Part shown: piece by piece, positions 11,540 through 22,337 of the stretch
Position numbering within the stretch: the stretch's first letter is position 1
Layout of the letters: the number at the start of each line of letters is the position of its first letter
Assembly (NCBI RefSeq): GCF_030272615.1
Contig: NC_081414.1
Location: 663,412,938 to 663,474,937, forward strand
Length of the DNA: 62,000 bases
Direction: 5' to 3'
Source: Cryptomeria japonica
Taxonomy: Eukaryota; Streptophyta; Pinopsida; Cupressales; Cupressaceae
Notes under the pieces: generated by a model
Seen by the model: only the letters and a program-made list of their open reading frames with translations
Told to the model about the DNA's origin: nothing
Database searches by the model: none
Translations under genes and position numbers: made by a program

Positions 11540-12428
11540 ATTTCACAATCCCTTAGTAAGGAATATGATCTTGTTGAACAACTTAAAGCTACTCCTGCCA
11601 AGATATCCCTTTGGGATTTGCTTCAAACTTCCTCGACTCATCATGGAATGCTATAAGATCCCTTGAAAAAATTGAATGTCCCATCTGCAGTGACATCCAA
11701 TAATATGGATTCCTTGATTCACTTTATTACAGCACCTGAGGCTTAGATTGTGTTTACACAAGATGAGATGTCCTCTAGTGAAATTCAACAACAATGATCC
11801 GTTAATGATTATGGTTATTATAAATGATAGTGCGATAAGGCGAACACTAGTGGACAATGGTTCTGGCCTTAATGTTTGTAGCATTAACTTGTTGCATAGG
11901 ATCAATGTTGATACATCTCTTATTAAGCCCGATTCTCTCACCATCTGTGGCTTCGACAATGTTGCTAAATATTCACTAGGTATCATCACCTTGTCTATTA
12001 AGGTAGGTCCTATTACTATACCCATTCCAATCCATGTCATGTCTGGAGATTTTACATACAACTTGTTGCTAGGGAGACCTTGGATTCATAGCATGCAAGT
12101 TGTTCCCTCTACATTTCATAGGCAAATCAAGTTCATTCACAACAATACAACATACACCTTGTTAGGTGACACAAGATTCCAGGCTTGTTTACAAACATCA
12201 AGTTCTAAATCCTCTTCAATCAATTCTTCCCCAACTATCTTAGATAATTCCTCTAAAGCTTCTACTTCAATTAGTGTGACTAGTTCATCAAACCTATCTC
12301 ATATATCTGAATCGATTCCCAATACTTCCTCAAGTGGACCTAAGGTTCTTGAGGAAGAGTCTTCTCAGCCCGATTCTATGATTGAGAATACTTTCTCTCC
12401 TGAAAAGATTCTCACAAAAGATGATTAG
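11540..12428 (+). pseudogene. Retropepsin (aspartic protease) region of element I
   Basis: The region upstream of the protease reads YDLVEQL, TPAKISLWDLL and FITAPEA, the usual Tat lead-in, with stops. The open part (11748-12428) has the active-site segment RTLVDNGSGLNVCS, with catalytic Asp at 11853-11855 in a D-N-G-S context instead of D-T/S-G, and the later YNLLLGRPWIH segment typical of plant Ty3 proteases. A Ser-rich tail follows. It would process Gag-Pol in the virus-like particle. A frame change near 11790 separates it from the upstream part. Confidence 0.75.
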
Positions 12429-12687
12429 GGATCCCTTGATATAATCCTACTTTTGTAGGGGAATACAAAATTCCCCCTAGAGAACCTAAGGTAGAAAAGA
12501 AGAAAGAAGAAGAAGAAGATAAAAAGCAAACTACTTTATTTGGGCCATTGACTAATAACTTTGTGGTGGCTTCTCAGACTTCATCTCCCTTGGTTTCTTC
12601 TCTAGAGGATTTTGATTCTTCACTTTTTGAAAATCCTCCTTCTTCTTCAGAAATGACTAACCTTTGTGGTCCTGGTTTTCACATCCT

Positions 12688-12795
12688 AGCTAGGTGTGGA
12701 TATAATTGAAATGGATGTGGTGCTCAAGAACAAGGGATTAAGGTTCCCTTGGAAAACAACTTTCGTGATGTGACATTTGGGCTTGGTTATGACCC
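12688..12795 (+). pseudogene. G-patch-like segment after the protease, element I
   Basis: The pattern CGYN, G-C-G, QGIKVPLE and GLGYDP matches the glycine spacing of a G-patch. One TGA stop lies inside. The same piece occurs in element II at 54353. Its job in retroelements is not settled; RNA binding is the usual suggestion. Confidence 0.5.
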
Positions 12796-14300
12796 TTTCA
12801 AGCGTACTAAAGCCTCTAAGAGACCATCTATTAGTGTTAATTTCATTTTTGCTTCTCTCTCACTAAAATATCCAGAATATATTAACTGTGACCCTTCTTG
12901 TGTCTTTGCTTTGGATATTTTTTCTACTGATGATTCCTTAGCTGAATTCTTGGGAGCTTATGACAACCTTCCTTGTTATCACCATAACCGCAGTTTTCCC
13001 TATTGTCTAAATGTGGAAGCTTACTTTGGGAAAGAAAGAAATAACGATGAGATATTTAAAGAATTTCCTCAATTAAAAGAATCTCCTCAACAAAGCAATA
13101 TCCTAATAAATGACACCATTGATATCAAGATGGATCCTTGTGTTGAAGATAAAATCATCAAGATAGGGAAATGTCTTGACAAAGAAGAGCAAAAATAGTA
13201 TGTCGAGTTGTTACATGAAATCCTTTAGATCTTTGCTTGGATATATTCTAGCATGCCTAGCGTAGATCCTAAGATTGTCACTCATAACATTGCCTTGATC
13301 CTTGACGCTTAACCTGTGAAGAAAAAGATTCAAAAGATTCACCCTAAAGTGGCATTACTTGTTAAAGCTGAAATTGAAAAACCATTGGATGCTCGATTCA
13401 TTTGTCCTATCGATTATTCCTTATTGATTTCAAACATTATTGCTATGGCTAAAGCTGAAAACAAGATTAGGATGTGTATGGATTTTCGTGATTTAAATAT
13501 GGCATCTTTAAAGGATGACTTTCCTCTTCTGAATATTGATATGATAGTGGATTCGGTAGTAGGGCATGCTTTATTATCCTTTATGGATGGTTTCTCGGGA
13601 TATAATCAAATCTTCATTAATCCTCAAGATCAATATAAAACTACTTTTACCACCCCTTGTGGTACGTTCTGTTGGATTGTGATGCCCTTTTGATTGAAAA
13701 ATGCAGGTGCAACCTATCAACGTGCTATGACTCTCATCTTCCATGACTATATGCATAAGACCTTAGAAGATTGCGTTGATGATATCTTAGCCAAATTCGT
13801 TCTTCATATAAATCATGTTAAGATCCTTCGTCAAATCTTTGAGAGAATTTGTAGGATAGTGGAAAACTATTAGGATTCATAGTTTCACATCATGGTATTG
13901 AGGTGGATACAAAGAAGATAGATTCTATTGTCAACATGCCACTTCCTAAGAATGTCTCCCAACTAAAAAGTTTGCAAGGAAAGATCCAAGGTATTCGTAG
14001 ATTCATCTCTCAACTTGCGGATCATACCTTTCCCTTCAGATAATTTCTTGAAAAGAATATCACTTTCCAATGGAATGAGGATTTTTTTCAAGCATTTGAA
14101 GACCTAAAGACCTATTTGGCCAATCCTCCTATTCTTCAACCTGTTGATCAAACTAAGCCTTTCCTTTTGTACACTATTTCTTCCTCTCAAGATCTTGTAG
14201 CTTATTGGCACAATGTGATAAGGATGGTAGAGAATGTCTAGTTTATTACATAAGCCGCACTCTACTGGATTACAAAGTTTGATATTCTGCGATAGAAAGA
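12749..14300 (+). pseudogene. Reverse transcriptase region of element I
   Basis: A linker (12749-13198) leads to FAWIYSSMPSVDP and then the RT fingers and palm: MCMDFRDLNMASLKDDFPL, SFMDGFSGYNQI (motif A Asp), a TGA stop at 13691-13693 inside the PFGLKNA motif, and the catalytic loop at 13772-13783. That loop reads C-V-D-D, the Tyr having become Cys; both Asp remain. After it, a deletion and frameshift remove about 20 residues before SGKLLGF-like sequence resumes (13860). A connection and degenerate first RNase H follow (about 14100-14330) with several stops. It would copy element RNA into DNA; this copy cannot. Confidence 0.8.
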
Positions 14301-14333
14301 CAGTGCCTTTCTTTAGTCTTTGCAACCCAAAAG

Positions 14334-15000
14334 TTGAGGCATTATCTCTTGAATGTTGAGATCCATGTTATCATTAAATTCAATCCTCTTAAACATCTTT
14401 TCTCCAAAATTGACCTTTTTAGATTCTTAGGTAAGTGGGTTATGATGTTGACTGAGTTTGACCTTAAGTTTGTCTCACAAAAGGCAATAAAGGGTCAATT
14501 GTTGACTGACCACTTAGTTGATGCTCCTTCACCCTTCTCCCTACCTAATCCAGAGTCCTTTCCTGATGAATACATTTTTTTCACTAAGGTTGATGAGACT
14601 TGGGAACTATACTTTGATGTCTCTAAGTGTCGTACAAGATCGAGGGCAGGGGTGGTTTTAATCTCTCCTAAAAAGAAGCCTATTCCTTTATCATATCATC
14701 TCAATTTCTTATGTACCAACAACATTGCTGAATATGAAGCTCTTATAGATGTGATTAAAGCAACCTTGGCATTGAATGTGAAACATCTACACATTTATGG
14801 AGATTCTCAACTAATCATAAGACAAGTGACAAGAGTTTATCAAGCTAAGCAAGACAAATTATCACAATATAGAGATCTAGCTTTATCCTTGTTGCAAAAA
14901 TTTGATTCTTATACCATGGAGCCTGTTCCTTGAAAGGATAATCGACACTCTGATGCGATGGCATGTGTTACCTCTCTTGTGTCTCTAGAGGACCCCTTGG
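14334..15000 (+). pseudogene. RNase H and second (archaeal-type) RNase H of element I
   Basis: After the end of the degenerate first RNase H (KWVMMLTEFDLKFVSQ, KGQLLTDHL) comes the second RNase H typical of Tat elements. It shows WELYFDVSKC (Asp 1), NNIAEYEALI (Glu), IYGDSQLIIRQV (Asp 2) and, past a TGA near 14932, HSDAMACV (Asp 3). All four acidic positions remain, although the usual Gly after the first Asp is Val. It would remove RNA from the hybrid. The domain is cut by one stop. Confidence 0.75.
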
Positions 15001-15039
15001 GTAGATCTTAAATTCACTATTCACAACCTCACTACCTTG

Positions 15040-15713
15040 ACTATTGCTGATAATCCTAGTGATGTGGCATTTTGTTGCATTATAGATTCTGACGAATGGT
15101 ACTCGCATATCGTGAGATATTTGAGTGATGGTACCTTTCCTGACTCTACGAATAAGAATACTAGGGCTAGGATTCACAAATTTTGGCTGCTAGATATATT
15201 ATCCTTTCTAATGTTTTTTATAGGAGGGGTTATAATGGTCTTCTCCTTAGATACTTAAACAAGGCTAAAATCCCTATTGCTCTTGAGGAAGCACATTTAG
15301 GTGCTTGTGGGGGGAATTTTGGGGGTAGATCTTTAGTTCAAAGATTGCTCCGAATGGGATATTATTGGCAAACCATGGAAAAGGATTCCTTTGCATTTGT
15401 TAAATGATGTCATCAATGTCAGCATCATAGCAATTTGATCCATGCTCCTGCTTAAGAACTTTGATCTCAAGTGGCATCTTGACCCTTTTCTACATGGGGT
15501 TTGGATCTCATTGGTAAAATATCTCCTCCTTCATCTCAAGGACATACCTTCATCATAACTGCTATTGATTACTTTACGAAATGGGTGGAAGTCGTTCCTC
15601 TTCGATCCACTACCACTGAAGTAATTTGTCAATTCACTTTGGAAAACATTATTTCTCGATTTGGGATACCTTTCACCTTAGTTTTTGATAATGGAACACC
15701 ATTCAATAATAAG
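15040..15713 (+). pseudogene. Integrase of element I, N-terminal part
   Basis: The zinc-binding segment has EEAHLGACGGNFGG, GYYWQTMEKDS and CHQCQ: the second His is Asn, and a TGA precedes the Cys pair. The core holds catalytic Asp 1 in TWGLDLIGKI (15504-15506) and Asp 2 in VFDNGTPF (15687-15689). The reading breaks at 15713 inside PFNNK, where solo LTR B is inserted, and continues at 17973. Confidence 0.85.
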
Positions 15714-16370
15714 TGTATACACCTAAAAATGGTTTGAAGATAATTAATTAAATAGGCAATTATTTAATTAATCCCCCTTCCTAATTTAATTGAATTCATT
15801 AGGCAATTTGATTAAATTTTCCCTTTCATCTACTTATTAATAAATTTAAGGATTTATTTAATAGGTTCATTTCAATAGTCCCCTTTGATTAATTAATTCA
15901 AATTAATTAATTCTCCCTCCATTTAAATTCATTTCTTCTAATCTCCTAATTAATTAAAACAAATCAATTTATGAGTTGTTGAAAATTAATTAGTCTTTTC
16001 CTATCATTTGAATTTTTAAATTCAAATTACCCACATGCCTCCTAACTTCTAACCACCTGACCTAACCATCCCTCTAACCTAACCCATTCCACCTAACCTT
16101 GGGTTTCCCTAACCCTATCCTATCTTGCACATCCTAACCTCTTATGGTGTGGATATTCTTCCCTTGAGACACATGGCACTTTGGCCACATGTCTCCTCCC
16201 TTGGACACTTGCCCTCTCATGAGCAAGGCTCCTTGACACTTCTCACCATAGAAATGACAAGTGTCCATTCCTCCAACTTCTTCTCGAACCTCCTCCAATT
16301 TCACCCTTGATATCTTCAAACTCAATATTGACCATTAATTCCTACCACCTCACCCCTGGCCTTGGAAATC

Positions 16371-16380
16371 CTATAAATAT
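16371..16380 (+). promoter_or_regulatory. TATA box of solo LTR B
   Basis: CTATAAATAT in a C-rich neighbourhood, 49 bp before the nested solo LTR C. Such boxes set the U3/R boundary in plant LTRs. Confidence 0.45.
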
Positions 16381-16429
16381 CCCCCATTTTGGAGCACAAA
16401 GTATCCCATCTCATTATCAATTTAGGCAT

Positions 16430-17552
16430 TGTTACTATAGGAATTGTTGGCTTGATGATAATTGTAATGTATTCATCACTTGTTTTCATTGATGAAACAC
16501 TCTCACGCACATATATGATTACATTGACTACCGATGTAACTTCAATTGGTTTACACTACCAACCGGTATGTTTAAGGTCTATCTCTAACCGATATTTTGT
16601 GTCAACTAGTATGTGCCTAAGAGATAAACTATGATTACACTAAGTCGACATCAAAATGAAGATAAAGTTGAAGATGAAGATCAAGTGGAAGATTCCAGGA
16701 CCACGATTCACTAGTTTTAATCCAACCGGTATCGACTACTCTAACCGGTATCTGATTTTGTGATGAGTTACTAGCATCGTTTGTTTGGCGGTCATTTTTG
16801 TGATGAGTTATGTTTAAATGTCTAGATACACTGCACCTAGGAAATTGTGTTACTATGACTGACATAAGGTCTAAATGTCTATTTAAAGACATCTTAGTGA
16901 AGCATTTCATGAGAGATGAAAAAGAGAGAACAGATATAGAAGAGGTGATCTATGCGAATACTTTTGCTGAAGAGCGATAAGTGTTTAGATGGAGAGAAGT
17001 GTTGAATATACTTAGAATGATCTGATCAAGCAAGTTTTGTGCTACTCAGAACATATCAAATCTTTCTTGTTGTTTTCTAATCATTACAACAAAATAAAAT
17101 CCCCTAACCGGGTAAGCTCTAACAAGCTTCATTGTACAAATCCTCTAACAAGGTGATCCATTAGTTTGGATTCTAAAATCCTCCAACAAGGTTACTTTTA
17201 ATAGGGTACTACTCTTAACAGGGTATAAGCTTCTAATCAAGCTTGGGATCTCTAATAAGATTCGCTCCTAGCAGAGCTCTTGTAAGACCTTAACCGGTCA
17301 GTTTTCTATTACTGCAGATAGTTAACTTGTGAGTTCCATCTCACCGTGGTTTTTACCTATTTGGGTTTTCCACGTATAAACACTTGTGCTATGGTGGATG
17401 TTCTACTTTATGTGGATGTTGTTATTTCATTTTGGATAGCATGTATTTTGTTCAAATTCTTAGTTAAGTTCATCTACCGGTTAGTGCTTAAAATTGTGTC
17501 TGTTTTGGTGTCACTAAATCACCCCCCCTCTTAGTGCTTTTCAAGACCATCA
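16430..17552 (+). mobile_element. Solo LTR C (Copia-like) nested in solo LTR B
   Basis: It begins TGTTACTATAGG and ends AGACCATCA. The target GGCAT is duplicated at 16425-16429 and 17553-17557. The 3' part has the CACCGTGG...TTCCACGTAT block and a C-tract near 17520, shared with the Copia LTRs here. Repeated (T)CTAACAAGG-like words fill 17100-17290 at irregular spacing. Open frames within it are chance. Confidence 0.88.
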
Positions 17553-17972
17553 GGCATATCATTTGAGAATTGTTGTTATAGGCAATTGCATTAGCTTAAT
17601 TTGATCATTTTTCTAGCATAATTGTTGAATCATGTAGCTTAATCAATCTCTTTTCTAGCTTAATTGCATCATCATCATAGCTTAATCATGCATATCATTA
17701 GCTTAATTAGTCTCTTGGATCAATCTAGCATAATCAATCTCATCTTTGCATATCATTATCATTTCAAATCCTCCATCTAGGTGTAGTCAAGTCACTGGAA
17801 TTGCTTATACAAATATGAGAGAAAATCCATACTCGCATCTCTTAGGAGGTGATAGGTCGCTTTGTCATGGTTCATCTTTCATTTGCTTATTATTTGCTAA
17901 CCATTCTTGTAATGATCTATTGAGTGTTTGTGTTGTAGTTGTAGGATCACCCTTCATAGGCACAACAATAAG

Positions 17973-18617
17973 GATGTGAAGAAGTTTCTTGAGAAATATC
18001 ATATTCAACATAAGTTTTCTACACCTTATTATCCTCAATCAAATGGTCAAGCCGAGTCTTCTAATAGGATAATTGAATAAATTATTCAAAAGATTGTAAA
18101 CAAGCATGGTAAGGATTGGCATACTCAATTAACCTATGCTATGTGGGATTATCGCATGAGTGTACGTGTTTCTATGGGCTGTACTCCTTATAATCTTGTT
18201 TATGGTGCCGATGCCATTATGCCTTTGGAGTTAGAAATTCCTTCTTTGAGAGTTTCTCTTAGGGGTATAGTGGATGATGATTCCTATAGAGAGCAAAGAC
18301 TTAAATAACTATAGATGCTCGATGAATGACATATAAATGCCCTCGATAATATTCAATCATATCATAAAACTTTGCAATGAAGCTACAATGATAAGGTTAA
18401 TCAACATTCCTTCTCAATAGGTGATTTAGTCCTTTACGAGAATCAACACACCGTGAATGCCTTACCTGAGGAGAAAGGAAAATTCAGCCCTAATTGGCTT
18501 GGACCATACATTGTTGTTGAGGTCTATGGAGCAGGTGCTTACAAGATAGCAGATGTGGAAGGTATGCCTCTTAAGGAACCCATAAATGTTATGCACCTTC
18601 ATAGATACTATGCCTAG
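17973..18617 (+). pseudogene. Integrase of element I, C-terminal part
   Basis: It continues the reading broken at 15713: DVKKFLEKYHIQHKFSTPYY, then SNGQAESSNR with the catalytic Glu at 18054-18056, completing the D,D,E triad. The C-terminal region has the GKFSPNWLGPYIV segment and ends MHLHRYYA with TAG 18615-18617. Stops lie near 18078, 18306 and 18330. It would insert the DNA copy into the genome. Confidence 0.85.
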
Positions 18618-19200
18618 TTCTCTCTCTCTCTCTAGTCTACTTTATGTTCTCTCTCTATATTTTTTTCTTCAAAATTGGGTAATATGTTAGCATGTCTTCA
18701 TTAAAGTATGTAAGATTAAATGATGTTATATTGCTTGGTCTACATTACTTCATTCTTGAAAAGCATGTTTCATTTACTTTATTGTTTGTCATGGATTCTT
18801 TTATGTAAATTGTAATTGATTTACATTTCATATGTGCTAGAATGTTATACAATTTCTTATGTGTTAAGTACAATTATATCATGTTGTGTTTAATTAAAGT
18901 TAATTAAATCACATTTGTCATGTAGTTCTTAGGCTTAATACATTCTTCTTTTACATCATCAAAGTAGCATTTAATTAAATACTTAGTTATTTAATTAAAT
19001 CGCACATGTATCAATTTAATCATGAAGCATTGAGAAATCAATCACGTGGAAATTAAATTAGACATACATGTTCATCACTCAATATGTTACTTATAATCTA
19101 AGCAATGCATATATTGTTTAAAAATTTAAAGTAACATATCCATGAGTATCAAAATATATACATCGATACATCAAGATCATCTATTATCCCAAGGACTAGT
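18618..19200. other. Spacer between integrase and the antisense gene
   Basis: A short CT run (18620-18635) and AT-rich DNA without open frames. A similar, longer spacer follows the integrase in element II. Confidence 0.6.
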
Positions 19201-20330
19201 AGCTGGAGGATGGTGGCTAGATACCCCCTCTTGATATGGTCGTGGGGGTGGCCCCATGGGCATCTACCATGATATGGATCGCGAGTGACTCTAGGAGGAG
19301 CTCCTGTGATCCCTCTTCATCATAATCCTATGGTATGTGATTGTCTCTGTTTGTGATGCTGCTAGGTCACACTCTATCTGTCGTAATCTCTCGTAGGACC
19401 TCCATCTCCATCTGAATAGGGGAGAAAAGGTCCTCATGTCATCCTGTACTCGTCTGGGATCTATGCGATATCTATGAGGAACTAGGAATGTGCGCAGTCA
19501 CAATGAGGTCTGTCACTGCATTCTGAATGAGAGAATGCCACTCCTGGATGGTAGCTGCAAGGAAGAATTTTTTTATTTATTTTTATCAAAAACATTCTAT
19601 ATCATCAAATATAAACAAGTAAGATACATAATATAATCAATAACATGAAACCTTACCTAGATCTCCCTCTTGCTAGTAGGGATCGTGGAAAGTGACTGCC
19701 TAAGACTGGGACCCGCTAGGCTCTCTGCACTCGTACTGTCTCTGTATAGTAGGTGTGGGCCGATGGGGACTAGGATCAGGACCCCTTATAGGGTCCTTCT
19801 CCTCTTCTAGTGGGAGACTTGGTGGATCTAGGGCTATGGTATTCTCCCTAGAGTGATGAGGAACTACATCTAACTTATCCTCCTCCTCAATCTCCTCCTC
19901 GTCCTTGTCCTTGTCCTCGTCCTCATCCTTGTTCTTGTCCTCGTCATCCTCCTCATCGTCCTCCTCCTCCTCTCTGTCCTCCTCATCATCTCCATATTGA
20001 TCTCCCTCTCTGGTATCAGGATCGTCTCTACCTGCCTCCTCTCTAGTGTCGTCAACCTGATCATCTGAGCCCTCCTTAGATGTATCGGATCCCTCTTTGT
20101 CACCTGACTGTCTCCATGGTCTAGGGTTCCCTTCAAGGAAGTTTGATGGGAAGATGGCTCTAGGGTATATCCTCCCCCACCATGTGATGTATCATTGGTG
20201 CATGCCTGAATCATCTCTATAGTCTGTTGCTGTGTCCTGATATGACCCATCCAAATCTGTGATGCCGATCTCATCACTGGTAGGCCTAGGAATGGCTCCT
20301 AGCCTTGACATCAAGTGTGAGAATCAAATG
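19200..20330 (-). pseudogene. Acidic and helical tail of the antisense PMD gene, element I
   Basis: Read on the minus strand, 19990-19870 encodes an uninterrupted run of Asp and Glu in one frame; the alternative Arg-rich frame of the same DNA is a shadow. Further on (19560-19200) are helix-prone pieces such as IQEWHSLIQNA and SPIQMEMEVLRE. The layout matches the tail in element II, which has an acidic stretch and then a coiled segment. Several stops and frame changes are present. Function unknown. Confidence 0.45.
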
Positions 20331-21746
20331 TACACAAACATATTAGTAGGAACACACTGCTTGAATACAAACTACCACCGAACTCAATCAAAGTAGAAGG
20401 GAATGACTATGTGGCTATACCACCCTTCTAATAGACGGTTCCTTTGCATGCTGAACATTTACCTATGTATCCTTGCCCACATGTACATCCTGAGGTAAGG
20501 TCTTCATATGACTCTGCCCGCTGTCAATTTATCTAGGCTCAACCTCGAATGCAGGAGATCATTGAATCGCCACTCGCGGGAAAGAGGATAAGAGAATACC
20601 CTAGGCTGCTTTGGGACAAGCTTTGTGGGGGCTCCAACAGGCCTCGTGCAGGTAATATGCTTAAACATCCACACCTGTAGTACTGTACATGTCATTAGGC
20701 TGCACCCCTATCCAAACACATACTCCCTAAGGTCATGATAGAGATGCGCAAGCATGCTCTGACCTCAAGAGTATACCCTCCTATGTCTCTCCATCGCTTG
20801 TATATCGTAGATGAGTCCTCCATGCATATGTGTGTTGCACCCATTAGGGAAAATGACTAATGCAAGGATCACAATCATGAGTCACCTCACTAATGGAACC
20901 TCGCCAGTAGGGTGTAGGAGCCATCTGACCATGATACAACCCCTTGTCTCATTGATCATCACTCTCCCCGCATCATATACCTTCTCTCTCCTGTAATCCT
21001 CCTCTGTCCGGTTGGGTCGATATCTCACAGTCTCTCCCCTAATGGGAAGGCACATAATGCGGTATACATCCTCAAGGGTGACCGTCATCTCCCCCACATG
21101 TAATGAGAACGTCAAGGTGTCTACATCCCACCTCTCCATCAGTGCCATCAACATCGCATAATGGAATCTGATGGTTGGCATAGTCATCACATCCCACAAG
21201 CCCACTGCATGTAGCAACTCCCTCTCTCCCATTGTTAGCCTTGGGATCTGCTCTTGAAGGCTCCGGAAGGTGAGACCAATGGTATGCTCGCAAATGTATG
21301 GCAGTGTCTACCAAACACAAAACATTCTATCATCAATAATTGATAATCAATCATCACTATCATCTAATCAATGCAATCATTCTATCAATTCTAATGTTCA
21401 TCCTCTAATCTCGTGTCACCACTGGTCGCCCTGAATAGGGATCAGGGCACCCTGGGTGGACTAGGGTCCCCTACTGGGACCATGGCACCCAGGTAGGACT
21501 AGGGTACCTAGATGGGACCAGGGTGCCCTAGGAGGACCATGGCGCCCTAAGACCCCTAGGTGCACAAAGAGGGGGCTCAGGCCCAAACTTGGTGATGACA
21601 CCATCATTCCTAAATTCTATGAAAGCATGAAAAAGTCAAATGGAGTCAACAAAAGGTCAACTCACATCGTCGAGTGGTTGGTCGATGAGTATGGACTAGC
21701 GTAGGATCTCCATCCTCGTAGGTCGCTCAAGTCGGCATCGAGGCAT
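20330..21746 (-). pseudogene. Antisense plant mobile domain (PMD) gene of element I
   Basis: Exon 1 (21746-21666) starts with ATG, encodes 27 codons with one TAG and ends ILIDQPLDD. Exon 2 begins at 21307 and stays in a single frame to 20504 with three internal stops. Key stretches are LTFRSL, ERWDVDTLTFSLHVGE, MTVTLEDVYRIMCLPIRGE, ILALVIFPNG, SMLAHLYHDLREYVFG and VLQVWMFKHITCTRP. These match the PMD (aminotransferase-like mobile domain) known from MAIN/MAIL1 proteins and plant transposons. The gene runs opposite to gag-pol, between integrase and the 3' LTR. Its biochemical role is unknown. It is clearly dead, but the conserved frame suggests past selection. Confidence 0.75.
21308..21665 (-). 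other. Putative intron of the antisense PMD gene
   Basis: On the minus strand the exon ends GAC GAT and is followed by GTGAGT, a strong donor. The acceptor is TTTGGTAG at 21308. Joining keeps phase 0. On the plus strand the intron holds GC-rich imperfect repeats of GGACCAGGGTGCCCTA type (about 21430-21560), unlike its AT-rich surroundings. Confidence 0.6.
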
Positions 21747-22322
21747 GACTTGTATGTGGGTTCCTCTGTAGTGAATAGTGCCAAAAATTTAGAAAGTGAT
21801 AAATGAAGGTGTCACTTTCATATTTATGTGTTATGCACTTTTTGACTTTATGTTTTTAAGTTAAAACCCTAATTTCTACACTTTTTTCTTCAATCTATCA
21901 TTTCTTGAGCTAGGAAGCTCCAATTCTTGCACCATCGATGGTGTTGGAATCGTGAGTTCATCCTCTTTCTCTGCATTAGTTCCATAATGTTCTTGGATGA
22001 GAAATCAAGCCTTATTGTGAACTTGTTTAATCAAAATCTTTATCACAATTCGCTATGGAAAACATGATACCCTGTTTCATCTCACTAATAAGCAAGTCAA
22101 AACAGGGGGGGCATATAGCTACCCACAAATTTCATCACCATCCTTAGTAAGAAATTGGTGATTTTTTTATCTAACATGTAGTTTTGTAGGGTGTGGTTCC
22201 TAACTGTGTACTGCAGATACCGTCGAGGGCTTCGTCTAACAACTTATGGATTATCCTTCTTCAAATGATGTTTACTTTTTTGTACTGTAGCTTGCATATG
22301 CACATAGTGTCATATGACCGCT
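21747..22322. other. Region between the antisense gene and the 3' LTR, element I
   Basis: No gene. It should contain the promoter of the antisense gene. A G-run (ACAGGGGGGG, near 22098) could be a second purine tract. Confidence 0.4.
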
Positions 22323-22337
22323 AAAGTGAGGGCTAAA
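22323..22337 (+). promoter_or_regulatory. Polypurine tract of element I
   Basis: AAAGTGAGGGCTAAA directly precedes the 3' LTR, the usual place for plus-strand priming. Two pyrimidines interrupt the tract. Confidence 0.6.

Larger units (their letters stand above)
15714..17967 (+). mobile_element. Solo LTR B inserted in the integrase of element I
   Basis: It starts TGTATACACC and ends CACAACA. The 5-bp target ATAAG stands at 15709-15713 and 17968-17972, and removing the insertion restores the integrase reading phase. The 5' end resembles that of the LARD LTR and solo LTR D (TGTAGACACCTAAAAATG), followed by a TTAATTAA-rich block. A TATA box is at 16371-16380. Its own length is about 1.13 kb; the rest is solo LTR C. 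Confidence 0.9.

Noticed and set aside
16125-17979. Short frames within solo LTRs B and C
   Set aside because: No domain, no homology between frames, and the region is explained by LTR sequence.
19870-20277. Minus-strand 135-codon frame with an Arg/Thr-rich tail
   Set aside because: Frame shadow of the Asp/Glu run; the acidic frame matches the layout in element II.
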